A stretch of 7,074 bases of DNA from an uncultured Tolumonas sp. (lineage in GTDB: Bacteria; Pseudomonadota; Gammaproteobacteria; Enterobacterales; Aeromonadaceae), in NCBI GenBank assembly GCA_903931645.1, contig CAIZDF010000360.1, positions 1 through 7,074 on the forward strand, written 5' to 3'. Shown here in pieces: positions 1 through 6,021 of this stretch. Within the stretch, counting starts at the first letter, position 1. Each line of letters begins with the position of its first letter. The notes below the pieces were generated by a model that saw only the letters and a program-made list of their open reading frames with translations, searched no databases and was not told the origin of the DNA. A program made the translations under genes and the position numbers.

Positions 1-60
1 GAGGCTGCATATATCACCGGTGAGACATTACATGTTAACGGTGGTATGTACATGGTTTAA
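1..60 (+). CDS. fabG: 3-oxoacyl-[ACP] reductase FabG, C-terminal end (partial)
   Basis: Only the last 19 codons and the TAA stop are present; the rest lies left of the window. The visible residues read EAAYITGETLHVNGGMYMV, matching my recollection of the C-terminus of E. coli FabG (the GETLHVNGG tail of this short-chain dehydrogenase). FabG uses NADPH to reduce 3-oxoacyl-ACP in each round of type II fatty acid elongation in the cytoplasm. The catalytic Ser-Tyr-Lys residues and the Rossmann nucleotide-binding motif are outside the window. The position directly upstream of acpP is the standard one in gammaproteobacteria, which supports the call despite the short piece. Confidence 0.93.
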   Translation, partial: EAAYITGETLHVNGGMYMV

Positions 61-70
61 GAGTCATTAA

Positions 71-126
71 GGGCTGTTTTCGGTGAAAAATAGAGGAATA
101 TCTCTAAAATCCTGAATCGACAGCCC
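71..126 (+). repeat. Inverted repeat in the fabG-acpP spacer
   Basis: GGGCTGT (71-77) is perfectly complementary to ACAGCCC (120-126) across a 42-nt spacer. Within that spacer TAGAG (91-95) can pair with CTCTA (102-106) around a 6-nt loop. Together they could form a two-level stem at the end of a fabG message, or in a transcript reading through from fabG into acpP. There is no U-tract after the outer stem, so it does not look like a standard intrinsic terminator. The structure ends just before the proposed acpP -35 box. Its function is unknown and chance pairing is possible. Confidence 0.4.
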
Positions 127-135
127 CCAAGAGTC

Positions 136-163
136 TTGCAAACTATGAACAATTGAATACACT
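136..163 (+). promoter_or_regulatory. Probable sigma-70 promoter of acpP
   Basis: TTGCAA (136-141) and TACACT (158-163) have a 16-nt spacing and fit a sigma-70 -35/-10 pair, giving a predicted start near 170 and a leader of about 40 nt. The string TACACTACGA also occurs upstream of E. coli acpP as I recall it, which suggests a conserved promoter. A dedicated strong promoter fits the very high demand for acyl carrier protein. No convincing FadR or FabR operator was seen here. Confidence 0.6.
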
Positions 164-173
164 ACGACAACAC

Positions 174-185
174 ACGCATTTGCGT
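174..185 (+). promoter_or_regulatory. Small hairpin in the acpP leader
   Basis: ACGC (174-177) pairs with GCGT (182-185) around ATTT; the palindrome can also be read as ACGCA/TGCGT. It lies near the predicted 5' end of the acpP mRNA and upstream of the ribosome site AAGGA (193-197). As I recall it, E. coli acpP has a different hairpin (TCGC-GAAA-GCGA type) at about the same place. Conserved position with changed bases would suggest a 5' stem that stabilises the mRNA, but this is inferred. Confidence 0.35.
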
Positions 186-208
186 ATTTCTAAAGGAAAA
201 ATCGGGTC

Positions 209-445
209 ATGAGTACTATCGAAGAACGCGTAAAAAAAATTATCATCGAACAACTGGGTGTTAAAGAAGAAGACGTTAAATCAGCAGCATCTTTTGTTGA
301 TGATTTGGGTGCTGACTCTTTGGATACCGTTGAGCTGGTAATGGCGCTGGAAGAAGAGTTCGATACTGAAATCCCTGATGAAGATGCAGAAAAGATCACT
401 ACTGTTCAAGCTGCTATCGATTACATCCTTTCTCATCAGGACTAA
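209..445 (+). CDS. acpP: Acyl carrier protein AcpP
   Basis: This is the small acidic four-helix carrier that holds growing acyl chains on a 4'-phosphopantetheine arm for the Fab enzymes, and that also donates acyl groups for lipid A and phospholipid synthesis. It is 78 aa, the usual length. The prosthetic-group site is the DSL motif at Asp36-Ser37-Leu38 (Ser36 in mature numbering), within [18 protein letters not shown], whose acidic helix II is the partner-recognition surface. The N-terminus [12 protein letters not shown] is typical of the family. ATG 209 is supported by AAGGA at 193-197, although the 11-nt spacing is rather long. The gene has its own promoter upstream and a terminator-like hairpin downstream, consistent with an abundant monocistronic message plus some read-through into fabF. 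Confidence 0.99.
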   Translation: MSTIEERVKKIIIEQLGVKEEDVKSAASFVDDLGADSLDTVELVMALEEEFDTEIPDEDAEKITTVQAAIDYILSHQD

Positions 446-456
446 TCGCCTGACAG

Positions 457-492
457 CAGGAGCGTGGTTCTAACGCTCCTGTTTCTTGTTTT
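457..492 (+). terminator. Terminator-like hairpin between acpP and fabF (probable attenuator)
   Basis: CAGGAGCGT (457-465) and ACGCTCCTG (473-481) form a perfect 9-bp stem with a 7-nt loop, followed by the interrupted T-rich run TTTCTTGTTTT (482-492). The stem is stable, but the U-tract is broken by C and G, which suggests partial rather than complete termination. fabF follows after only 32 nt with no clear promoter, so fabF is probably transcribed by read-through. This would set ACP expression above FabF. Confidence 0.75.
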
Positions 493-524
493 AACATCCG
501 TATTTTCCTCCCGGAGGCTTTCCT

Positions 525-1766
525 GTGTCAAAGCGCAGAGTAGTGGTGACCGGCCTGGGGATGTTGTCTCCCGTAGGTAACACTGCTGAAGAATCTTGGC
601 AGACCTTATTAAAAGGCCAAAGTGGTATCACCTCCATCGAACATTTCGATACGACGGACTTCCCAACCAAATTTGCAGGCTTGGTGAAGAATTTTGATCC
701 CGAAGAACATGGCATCAGCAAAAAAGACGCCCGTAAAATGGATTTATTTATCCAGTACGGTGTGGCTGCTGGTATTCAGGCTTTCGATGACTCAGGTCTT
801 GAAATCACTGAAGCTAACGCGCATCGCGTTGGTGTAACCATTGGTTCTGGTATCGGTGGTCTGGGTTTGATTGAATCAAATCATACCAGTCTAATGAATG
901 GTGGTCCGCGTAAACTGAGTCCATTTTTTGTTCCATCTACCATTATCAACATGGCGGCAGGTCATCTGTCTATCATGAAAGGATTGCGTGGTCCTAACAT
1001 CGCGGTCACTACTGCATGTACTTCTGGTACACATGCGATCGGCTTTGCCGCGCGTATGATTGCATACGGTGATGCAGATGCGATGGTGGCGGGTGGTACA
1101 GAAAAAGCCTCAACCCCGATGGGGATGGGTGGTTTCGCTGCTGCGAAAGCATTGTCTGCCCGTAACGATGAACCACAAAAAGCTAGTCGTCCTTGGGACA
1201 AAGACCGTGACGGTTTTGTGCTGGGTGATGGTGCTGGTGTGTTGGTTCTGGAAGAGTATGAGCATGCCAAAGCGCGTGGCGCTAAGATTTATGCTGAACT
1301 GATCGGTTTTGGCATGAGTGGTGACGCTCATCATATGACGGCTCCGCCAGATGATGGTAGTGGTGCCGCATTAGCAATGAAGAATGCGATCCGTGATGCA
1401 GGTATTACTCCGGAAGCAATTGGTTATATCAATGCACACGGTACCTCTACGCCATTAGGCGATAAAGCGGAATTACGTGCAGTGAAAAGCACGTTTGGTT
1501 CGCATGCGAATAACGTGATGGTTAGCTCGACTAAATCGATGACTGGTCACCTGTTGGGTGCGGCTGGTGCGATTGAAGCAATCATTACTGTATTAGCACT
1601 GCGCGATCAAATTGCACCACCGACTATCAATTTAGATAATCCGGATGAAGAGTGCGATTTGGATCTGGTTCCTCACATAGCTAAACCAGGTAATTTTGAG
1701 TGTGCTTTATCTAACTCGTTTGGTTTCGGTGGTACTAACGGTTCCCTGATTTTTAAACGCGTTTAA
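525..1766 (+). CDS. fabF: 3-oxoacyl-[ACP] synthase II FabF
   Basis: This condensing enzyme (KAS II) adds malonyl-ACP to acyl-ACP. In E. coli it elongates palmitoleoyl- to cis-vaccenoyl-ACP and is involved in temperature control of membrane unsaturation. The 413 aa match the E. coli length. It is a thiolase fold with all catalytic residues: nucleophile Cys165 in TTACTSGTH, His305 in NAHGTSTP, Lys337 in SSTKSMTGH and His342. The C-terminal NSFGFGGTN (397-405) carries the gating Phe of the acyl pocket. The start is GTG 525, because [19 protein letters not shown] is the conserved N-terminus and a strong GGAGG lies at 513-517, 7 nt upstream. Transcription probably comes from the acpP promoter past the hairpin at 457-492, and ends at the terminator 20 nt after the stop. 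Confidence 0.99.
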   Translation: MSKRRVVVTGLGMLSPVGNTAEESWQTLLKGQSGITSIEHFDTTDFPTKFAGLVKNFDPEEHGISKKDARKMDLFIQYGVAAGIQAFDDSGLEITEANAHRVGVTIGSGIGGLGLIESNHTSLMNGGPRKLSPFFVPSTIINMAAGHLSIMKGLRGPNIAVTTACTSGTHAIGFAARMIAYGDADAMVAGGTEKASTPMGMGGFAAAKALSARNDEPQKASRPWDKDRDGFVLGDGAGVLVLEEYEHAKARGAKIYAELIGFGMSGDAHHMTAPPDDGSGAALAMKNAIRDAGITPEAIGYINAHGTSTPLGDKAELRAVKSTFGSHANNVMVSSTKSMTGHLLGAAGAIEAIITVLALRDQIAPPTINLDNPDEECDLDLVPHIAKPGNFECALSNSFGFGGTNGSLIFKRV

Positions 1767-1785
1767 CGCTCGATCTTATTTAAGA

Positions 1786-1816
1786 GGGCCTGATACACTG
1801 CGATCAGGCCCTTTTT
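1786..1816 (+). terminator. Intrinsic terminator after fabF
   Basis: GGGCCTGAT (1786-1794) and ATCAGGCCC (1803-1811) form a perfect 9-bp GC-rich stem with an 8-nt loop, immediately followed by TTTTT (1812-1816) and then ATTT. This is a textbook Rho-independent terminator and marks the end of the fab transcription unit. It stands only 15 nt before the pabC start codon, so pabC must be transcribed either by leakage or from a promoter that overlaps this element. Confidence 0.9.
1791..1799 (+). promoter_or_regulatory. Possible extended -10 element for pabC inside the terminator
   Basis: TGATACACT (1791-1799) has the TGn plus TACACT form of an extended -10 box, with the same hexamer as the proposed acpP -10. 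No good -35 box lies 16-18 nt upstream. A start near 1806 would leave a leader of about 26 nt before the pabC ATG and would discard the left arm of the hairpin, so that the new transcript escapes termination. This is speculative and rests on one short motif. Confidence 0.2.
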
Positions 1817-1831
1817 ATTTGCGATGAATTT

Positions 1832-2641
1832 ATGCTTTTGGTTAATGGTACATCTGCCACAACAGTTTCAGCTCATGATCGGGGGTTAACGCTGGGGGAT
1901 GGCCTGTTTACCACGCTGTATCTAAATAATCATCAACCAGCCCTGTGGCCATATCACGTTGCGCGATTACGCGAAGGATGTGCGCGACTAAAACTGCCGC
2001 TGCCTGATTTTGATTTTCTCTATGCGCAATGCTGTCAGTTAGCGACTGACTATGATGAAGCATGCGGTAAAATTATTATTACTCGAGGTACGGGGGGGCG
2101 AGGTTATAGCCCGCAAGGGTGTGATACGCCGACCGTTATTGTTTCCGTTCATCCTTATCCTATCCATTATCATGACTGGCAACTTGCTGGCATTAGCCTT
2201 GATATTGCGGAACAACGACTGGGTTGTCAGCCAATATTAGCAGGGCTGAAAACGCTAAATCGCTTGGAGCAGGTGTTGTTGAAAAATGAACTGGATGAAC
2301 GAGGCATTCCGGAAGCTATCGTGCTGGATTGGCAAGGTCATGTCGTTGAAGCGGTCACTGCAAATCTATTCTGGCGTAAAGGAGAACAGATTTTCACCCC
2401 TGACTTGAAACTAGCTGGGGTGTGTGGTGTGATGCGCGCCTTTGTTATACAGCAACTGAACGGCTGGCAATATGAAGTTACATCGGTTTCTACAGGGCTG
2501 CCTGCGTTGTTAGATGCGGATGAAGTTTGGATCACGAACGCGCTGATGGGTGTCGTGCCAGTAACAGGAATAAAAGATGTCAAATATCAAGATCACCGCT
2601 TTGTTAAACGGTTACAAAATGCGTTGGCAGCGTTGGCCTAA
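1832..2641 (+). CDS. pabC: Aminodeoxychorismate lyase PabC
   Basis: This PLP enzyme splits 4-amino-4-deoxychorismate into p-aminobenzoate and pyruvate for folate synthesis in the cytoplasm. It is a fold-type IV PLP protein (branched-chain aminotransferase/D-amino acid transaminase family) of 269 aa, the E. coli PabC length. Visible features are the N-terminal block DRGLTLGDGLFTT (16-28), RGTGGRGY (85-92), the Schiff-base lysine Lys140 in LAGLKTLNRLEQ, Glu173 in VVEAVTANLFW and the late TNALMGVVPV (235-244). ATG 1832 aligns with the E. coli start (MFLING versus MLLVNG), and no ATG, GTG or TTG start lies upstream in frame before a stop. No Shine-Dalgarno sequence is visible in the 15 nt after the terminator. 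The gene overlaps mltG by 65 nt. A branched-chain aminotransferase is an unlikely alternative given the neighbours. Confidence 0.95.
   Translation: MLLVNGTSATTVSAHDRGLTLGDGLFTTLYLNNHQPALWPYHVARLREGCARLKLPLPDFDFLYAQCCQLATDYDEACGKIIITRGTGGRGYSPQGCDTPTVIVSVHPYPIHYHDWQLAGISLDIAEQRLGCQPILAGLKTLNRLEQVLLKNELDERGIPEAIVLDWQGHVVEAVTANLFWRKGEQIFTPDLKLAGVCGVMRAFVIQQLNGWQYEVTSVSTGLPALLDADEVWITNALMGVVPVTGIKDVKYQDHRFVKRLQNALAALA
2566..2569 (+). promoter_or_regulatory. Ribosome binding site fixing the mltG start
   Basis: AGGA lies inside the pabC coding sequence, 7 nt before ATG 2577. The next in-frame ATG, at 2619, has no purine-rich site in front of it. This favours the long overlap with pabC over a shorter MltG and suggests translational coupling. 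Confidence 0.6.
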
Positions 2642-3629
2642 AACAATTCGAATTCTTACTTCAGCCGCGATTCTGGCGTTTTTGGCAGTTGCGGTATGGG
2701 GCTCTTTATCATGGCAGCAACTTGATTCAGTGTTACTGAAAGGCGATTCCCGGCTTTATACGGTTGCTAAAGGTAGCAAAGCGAAAGATGTTTTGATGGA
2801 TCTCGCGGCAGAGCCAGTTTCGCCTTTCTGGTCGGTTGTATGGTTAAAACTGCATCCTGAGTATGGCCAAATTAAGGCCGGGTCTTACAAGATTGAAAAA
2901 GGCTGGAATGTAAAACATGCGCTGTTGCTGTTCGTGAGCGGCAAAGAAGCCGTCTTTTCAGTAACGCTAGTCGAAGGGCAACGCATTGAGGATTGGTTAC
3001 AAACGCTGAGCAAAGCACCTTATCTGGATAAACCGCTGACTATCGACGATTTAGATAGTTTGCGTCGTGAATTGAACATCGATCAGGAAAATATTGAAGG
3101 CTGGTTTATGCCTGAGACCTATTCTTATACGGTAGGTTCTAGCAGCCGGGATATCTTGCGTCGTGCGCATAATGAAATGAAAAACTATCTGGATAAGAAC
3201 TGGAAAAGCAGAGATCCATCATTGCCGTATGATTCGCCATATCAAGCCTTGATCATGGCGTCCATCATTGAAAAAGAGACGGCGAAAGTTGACGAACGTC
3301 CACGCATCGCGTCAGTTTTTGTAAATCGGTTGCAGAAAAAAATGAAATTACAGACCGATCCAACGGTTATTTATGGGGTTAAAGATCATTACGATGGCAA
3401 TATTCACCGACGTGATTTGGAAGATAATAACCCGTATAACACTTATGTTATCGAGGGTTTGCCACCAACACCTATCGCGATGCCCGGTAAAGAGGCGGTT
3501 AAAGCAGCATTACATCCAGATAAAACCAATTTTCTTTATTTTGTAGCTAAAGGTGGCGGAGCACATCAGTTCTCAACTACGTTGGCAGAACATAACCATG
3601 CGGTGAAACGCTATGTGCTGGAGCAATAA
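2577..3629 (+). CDS. mltG: Endolytic murein transglycosylase MltG (YceG)
   Basis: This inner-membrane lytic transglycosylase cuts nascent glycan strands and is thought to end or space peptidoglycan polymerisation. Its 350 aa compare with 340 in E. coli. After a basic cytoplasmic tail, one membrane segment spans about residues 24-44 (ILTSAAILAFLAVAV), with the rest periplasmic. A LysM-like region around 58-125 (YTVAKGSKAKDVL; AGSYKIEKG) precedes the YceG catalytic domain. Conserved motifs include LVEGQRIEDW (131-140), EGWFMPETY (174-182), MASIIEKETA (227-236), LQTDPTVIYG (268-277) and GLPPTPIAMPG (294-304). Glu234 corresponds to the catalytic Glu218 of E. coli. ATG 2577 was chosen for its AGGA site; ATG 2619 would give 336 aa and still keep the membrane segment. 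It lies between pabC and tmk as in E. coli, with tmk abutting its stop. Confidence 0.97.
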   Translation: MSNIKITALLNGYKMRWQRWPKTIRILTSAAILAFLAVAVWGSLSWQQLDSVLLKGDSRLYTVAKGSKAKDVLMDLAAEPVSPFWSVVWLKLHPEYGQIKAGSYKIEKGWNVKHALLLFVSGKEAVFSVTLVEGQRIEDWLQTLSKAPYLDKPLTIDDLDSLRRELNIDQENIEGWFMPETYSYTVGSSSRDILRRAHNEMKNYLDKNWKSRDPSLPYDSPYQALIMASIIEKETAKVDERPRIASVFVNRLQKKMKLQTDPTVIYGVKDHYDGNIHRRDLEDNNPYNTYVIEGLPPTPIAMPGKEAVKAALHPDKTNFLYFVAKGGGAHQFSTTLAEHNHAVKRYVLEQ

Positions 3630-4259
3630 ATGAGCAGCAAGTTCATTGTCATTGAGGGGCTGGAAGGCGCTGGTAAAAGTACCGCAGTAAGTTATGTGTT
3701 GGATTGGTTGCGTCAGCATGGCATTACGCAGTTGGAAACAACCCGTGAACCGGGGGGAACGCCACTGGCAGAAAAGATGCGGGCGATTGTCAAAGAAGTG
3801 CATGATGAACCGCTGACCATCCAGGCTGAATTATTACTGATGTATGCAGCGCGCGTTCAGCTCGTTGAAAACCGGATCAAGCCTGCCTTAAAAAATGGTA
3901 CATGGGTAGTTGGTGATCGGCACGATCTCTCATCTCAAGCATACCAAGGTGGTGGCCGCGGTATTGATGCCGCCCTGATCAACCAAATCAAGCATGCTGT
4001 GTTAGGTGATTTTGCCCCGGATTTGACTTTGTATCTGGATATTGATCCGGCGATTGGTCTGGAACGAGCCAGACAGAGAGGGGAATTAGATCGTATCGAA
4101 CAGGAAGCGTTAGCTTTCTTTCAGCGTACCCGCGCGCGTTATCTGGAATTGGCCAAGCAAGATCCAAGCATACATATCATTGATGCGGCACAATCACCGC
4201 AACAAGTTCAGGCTGCCATTAATTCTGTGCTGGAGCAGGCGCTATGTACCCGTGGCTGA
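3630..4259 (+). CDS. tmk: Thymidylate kinase Tmk
   Basis: This cytoplasmic P-loop kinase phosphorylates dTMP to dTDP with ATP, an essential step to dTTP. The 209 aa are close to the E. coli length. Motifs in order are the P-loop GLEGAGKST (10-18), TREPGGTPL (38-46), the dTMP-binding [19 protein letters not shown] (95-113) and the LID segment [13 protein letters not shown] (145-157). A glycine/basic LID with Glu12 in the P-loop is the E. coli-like (type II) pattern. ATG 3630 follows the mltG stop with no spacer, and TGGAG at 3619-3623 in the mltG end supplies the ribosome site. Its 3' end overlaps holB by 16 nt, so translation of these genes is probably coupled. Confidence 0.98.
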   Translation: MSSKFIVIEGLEGAGKSTAVSYVLDWLRQHGITQLETTREPGGTPLAEKMRAIVKEVHDEPLTIQAELLLMYAARVQLVENRIKPALKNGTWVVGDRHDLSSQAYQGGGRGIDAALINQIKHAVLGDFAPDLTLYLDIDPAIGLERARQRGELDRIEQEALAFFQRTRARYLELAKQDPSIHIIDAAQSPQQVQAAINSVLEQALCTRG

Positions 4260-5203
4260 TGCCATACTGGGCGCGTTTCCAGCAAGTTTTTGCGAGTAAA
4301 CGCCTGCCACATGCTTTTTTACTGGTTGGGCCAACAGGTATTGGTAAATCAGCGTTAGCGACCCAGTGGGCCTCGCTATTTTTGTGTGAACAGCCGCAGC
4401 AAAATGCGCCTTGTGGGCACTGCCATGCCTGTTTATTAGCAAAACAGCAGTCGCATCCTGATTGGCATATCTATGGTGCGGATGATGCTAAATCGATTGG
4501 GGTAGATACGATCCGGCAATTGTCGGCGCAGTTAATGAATAGCCCGCAGCTTGGCCGCGGTAAAGTCGCGATCATTCTGCAAGCCGAACGCATGACGGAA
4601 GCGGCAGAAAATGCGTTGCTAAAAACGTTAGAAGAGCCACCGGGGAATAGCTTATTACTGCTGTTAACTGATTCTGCAATGAAACTGTTACCGACCATTG
4701 TGAGCCGTTGTCAGGTTTGGACGTTACAGGCAGAAGAACAACAAGCATTGACCTGGTTGCAGCAACAATCACCAGCTCAAACTATTACGCCTGCATTGTT
4801 ACAGATGAACCAAGGTGCGCCACTGCGCACGCTGACCTACCTGAATGATGGGGGGGAGCAGCAGCGCCAAGCGGTCATTAGTGCACTGGAACTATACCGA
4901 CAGCAACCGTGGACTATCACAGCCCTGACTAAATGTTGGGTGTCGGCGATGCCGACCTCATTTGAATGGCTGAGTCGTTTATTGTTGGATGCCTTGAAGT
5001 TGCAGCAGGGCGTTATCATGCAACAATTACAATTTGCTGATCATGCGAGTTTGTTGTCATTTTTGGCTACCCGCCCGGCTGAGATATTATTAGGTAGTTT
5101 GCAGCAGTTACTGCTCTTGAAACAATCACTGCAGGATATGCCATCAGCGGTTCCTTCCATACTGTTTGCTGACTGGCTTGATCAACTCTTTACCAAGGAA
5201 TAA
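4244..5203 (+). CDS. holB: DNA polymerase III subunit delta' HolB
   Basis: Delta' is the stationary subunit of the clamp loader (DnaX-delta-delta') that places the beta clamp on primed DNA. The 319 aa are slightly shorter than E. coli (334). The AAA+ domain opens with PWLMPYW and a complete Walker A, GPTGIGKS (29-36). Zinc-binding cysteines are Cys48, Cys57, Cys60 and Cys63 (CGHCHAC). [11 protein letters not shown] (123-133) and the arginine-finger motif Ser154-Arg155-Cys156 follow. The Walker B acidic pair is absent (VAIILQAER, 108-116), so hydrolysis is unlikely. Residues from about 205 on should be the helical collar domain, and this part is poorly conserved. GGAG at 4232-4235 supports ATG 4244, inside the tmk end. 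A run of seven G lies at 4850-4856. A DnaX homologue is excluded by length and context. Confidence 0.96.
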   Translation: MYPWLMPYWARFQQVFASKRLPHAFLLVGPTGIGKSALATQWASLFLCEQPQQNAPCGHCHACLLAKQQSHPDWHIYGADDAKSIGVDTIRQLSAQLMNSPQLGRGKVAIILQAERMTEAAENALLKTLEEPPGNSLLLLLTDSAMKLLPTIVSRCQVWTLQAEEQQALTWLQQQSPAQTITPALLQMNQGAPLRTLTYLNDGGEQQRQAVISALELYRQQPWTITALTKCWVSAMPTSFEWLSRLLLDALKLQQGVIMQQLQFADHASLLSFLATRPAEILLGSLQQLLLLKQSLQDMPSAVPSILFADWLDQLFTKE

Positions 5204-5206
5204 CCC

Positions 5207-5983
5207 GTGTTCGTTGATTCTCATTGTCATCTTGATCGTCTCGACTATGACAAAAAACACCGTGATTTAGCTGATGTATTACAGAAAGCGCAGCAACGAG
5301 GCGTAAGCCATTTCTTATCTGTCTCAGTGACGCTGGAAGCATTTCCGGCCATGTTGCAGTCGGTTTTACCTTACCCGAATGTGTTTGCCTCCTGTGGTGT
5401 ACATCCGTTGGATCTGGAATCAGCATGGAGCAGTGAACAGTTACGCGAATTAGCGGCTCATCCGCGTGTGGTGGCGATTGGTGAAACCGGGCTGGATTAT
5501 TACTACAGCACGGACAATAAAGCTGAACAGCAACACGCTTTTCGTGAACACATCCGTCTTTCCCGTGCGCTGAAAAAGCCGGTCATCGTGCATACCCGTG
5601 ATGCCAAAGAAGATACGCTGACGATTTTACGCGAAGAGTGTGTGGGCGAAGCCGGTGGCGTGCTGCATTGTTTCACCGAAGATTGGCCAATGGCGCAAGC
5701 CGCGTTGGCGCTGGGAATGTATATTTCTATTTCTGGTATTGTCACGTTCCGCAATGCCGATGCATTACGCGAGGTAACGCGTCAGATCCCGGCTGATCGT
5801 TTGCTGATTGAAACGGATTCACCTTATCTGGCGCCAGTCCCACATCGAGGTCATCAGAATGAACCTGCTTATGTTGCTGATGTTGCGGCATTTATTGCGG
5901 AACTGCGTGGTGTGACGGTCGAAACGCTGGCAGCGCAGACCAGCGAAAACTTCTTCCGTTTGTTTTCGCAGGCACACCGCTGA
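5207..5983 (+). CDS. ycfH: TatD-family metal-dependent hydrolase (YcfH type)
   Basis: This is a TIM-barrel metallohydrolase of the amidohydrolase superfamily. Members such as TatD show Mg-dependent DNase activity; the physiological role of the YcfH branch is not settled. The 258 aa compare with 265 in E. coli YcfH. Likely metal ligands are all present: His6 and His8 (DSHCHLD), Glu93 (GETGLDYYY), His129 (IVHTRDA), His154 (GGVLHCFTED) and Asp204 (IETDSPYLAPVPHRG). The start is GTG 5207, because MFVDSHCHLD must be included, and AAGGA at 5195-5199 in the holB end lies 7 nt upstream. The gene is 3 nt from holB and is probably the last of the operon. The tight holB-ycfH linkage matches enterics, with no pilZ between them. 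Confidence 0.95.
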   Translation: MFVDSHCHLDRLDYDKKHRDLADVLQKAQQRGVSHFLSVSVTLEAFPAMLQSVLPYPNVFASCGVHPLDLESAWSSEQLRELAAHPRVVAIGETGLDYYYSTDNKAEQQHAFREHIRLSRALKKPVIVHTRDAKEDTLTILREECVGEAGGVLHCFTEDWPMAQAALALGMYISISGIVTFRNADALREVTRQIPADRLLIETDSPYLAPVPHRGHQNEPAYVADVAAFIAELRGVTVETLAAQTSENFFRLFSQAHR

Positions 5984-6000
5984 TTTATCTGATTTCAGCG
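5978..6000 (+). repeat. Weak inverted repeat at the convergent gene ends
   Basis: CGCTGA (5978-5983, containing the ycfH stop) pairs with TCAGCG (5995-6000) around an 11-nt AT-rich loop. It sits in the 38-nt gap between two convergent genes and could act as a bidirectional 3' structure. No proper U-tract follows on either strand (CAGTTAAAAT on plus), so I do not call it a terminator. Confidence 0.3.
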
Positions 6001-6021
6001 CAGTTAAAATCGATCAAGAAT

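Noticed and set aside
962..1334. Open frames on both strands inside fabF (about 74-102 codons)
   Set aside because: They lie wholly within the strongly conserved FabF frame, have no ribosome sites and show no recognisable protein motifs.
1824..1889. A 21-codon frame (ATG 1824) overlapping the pabC start, considered as a leader peptide
   Set aside because: It has no Shine-Dalgarno sequence, starts only 8 nt before the pabC ATG and has no regulatory codon run; chance is the simpler explanation.
5984..6021. Hidden small RNA or terminator in the convergent gap
   Set aside because: Only 38 nt, a weak 6-bp stem and no U-tract on either strand.
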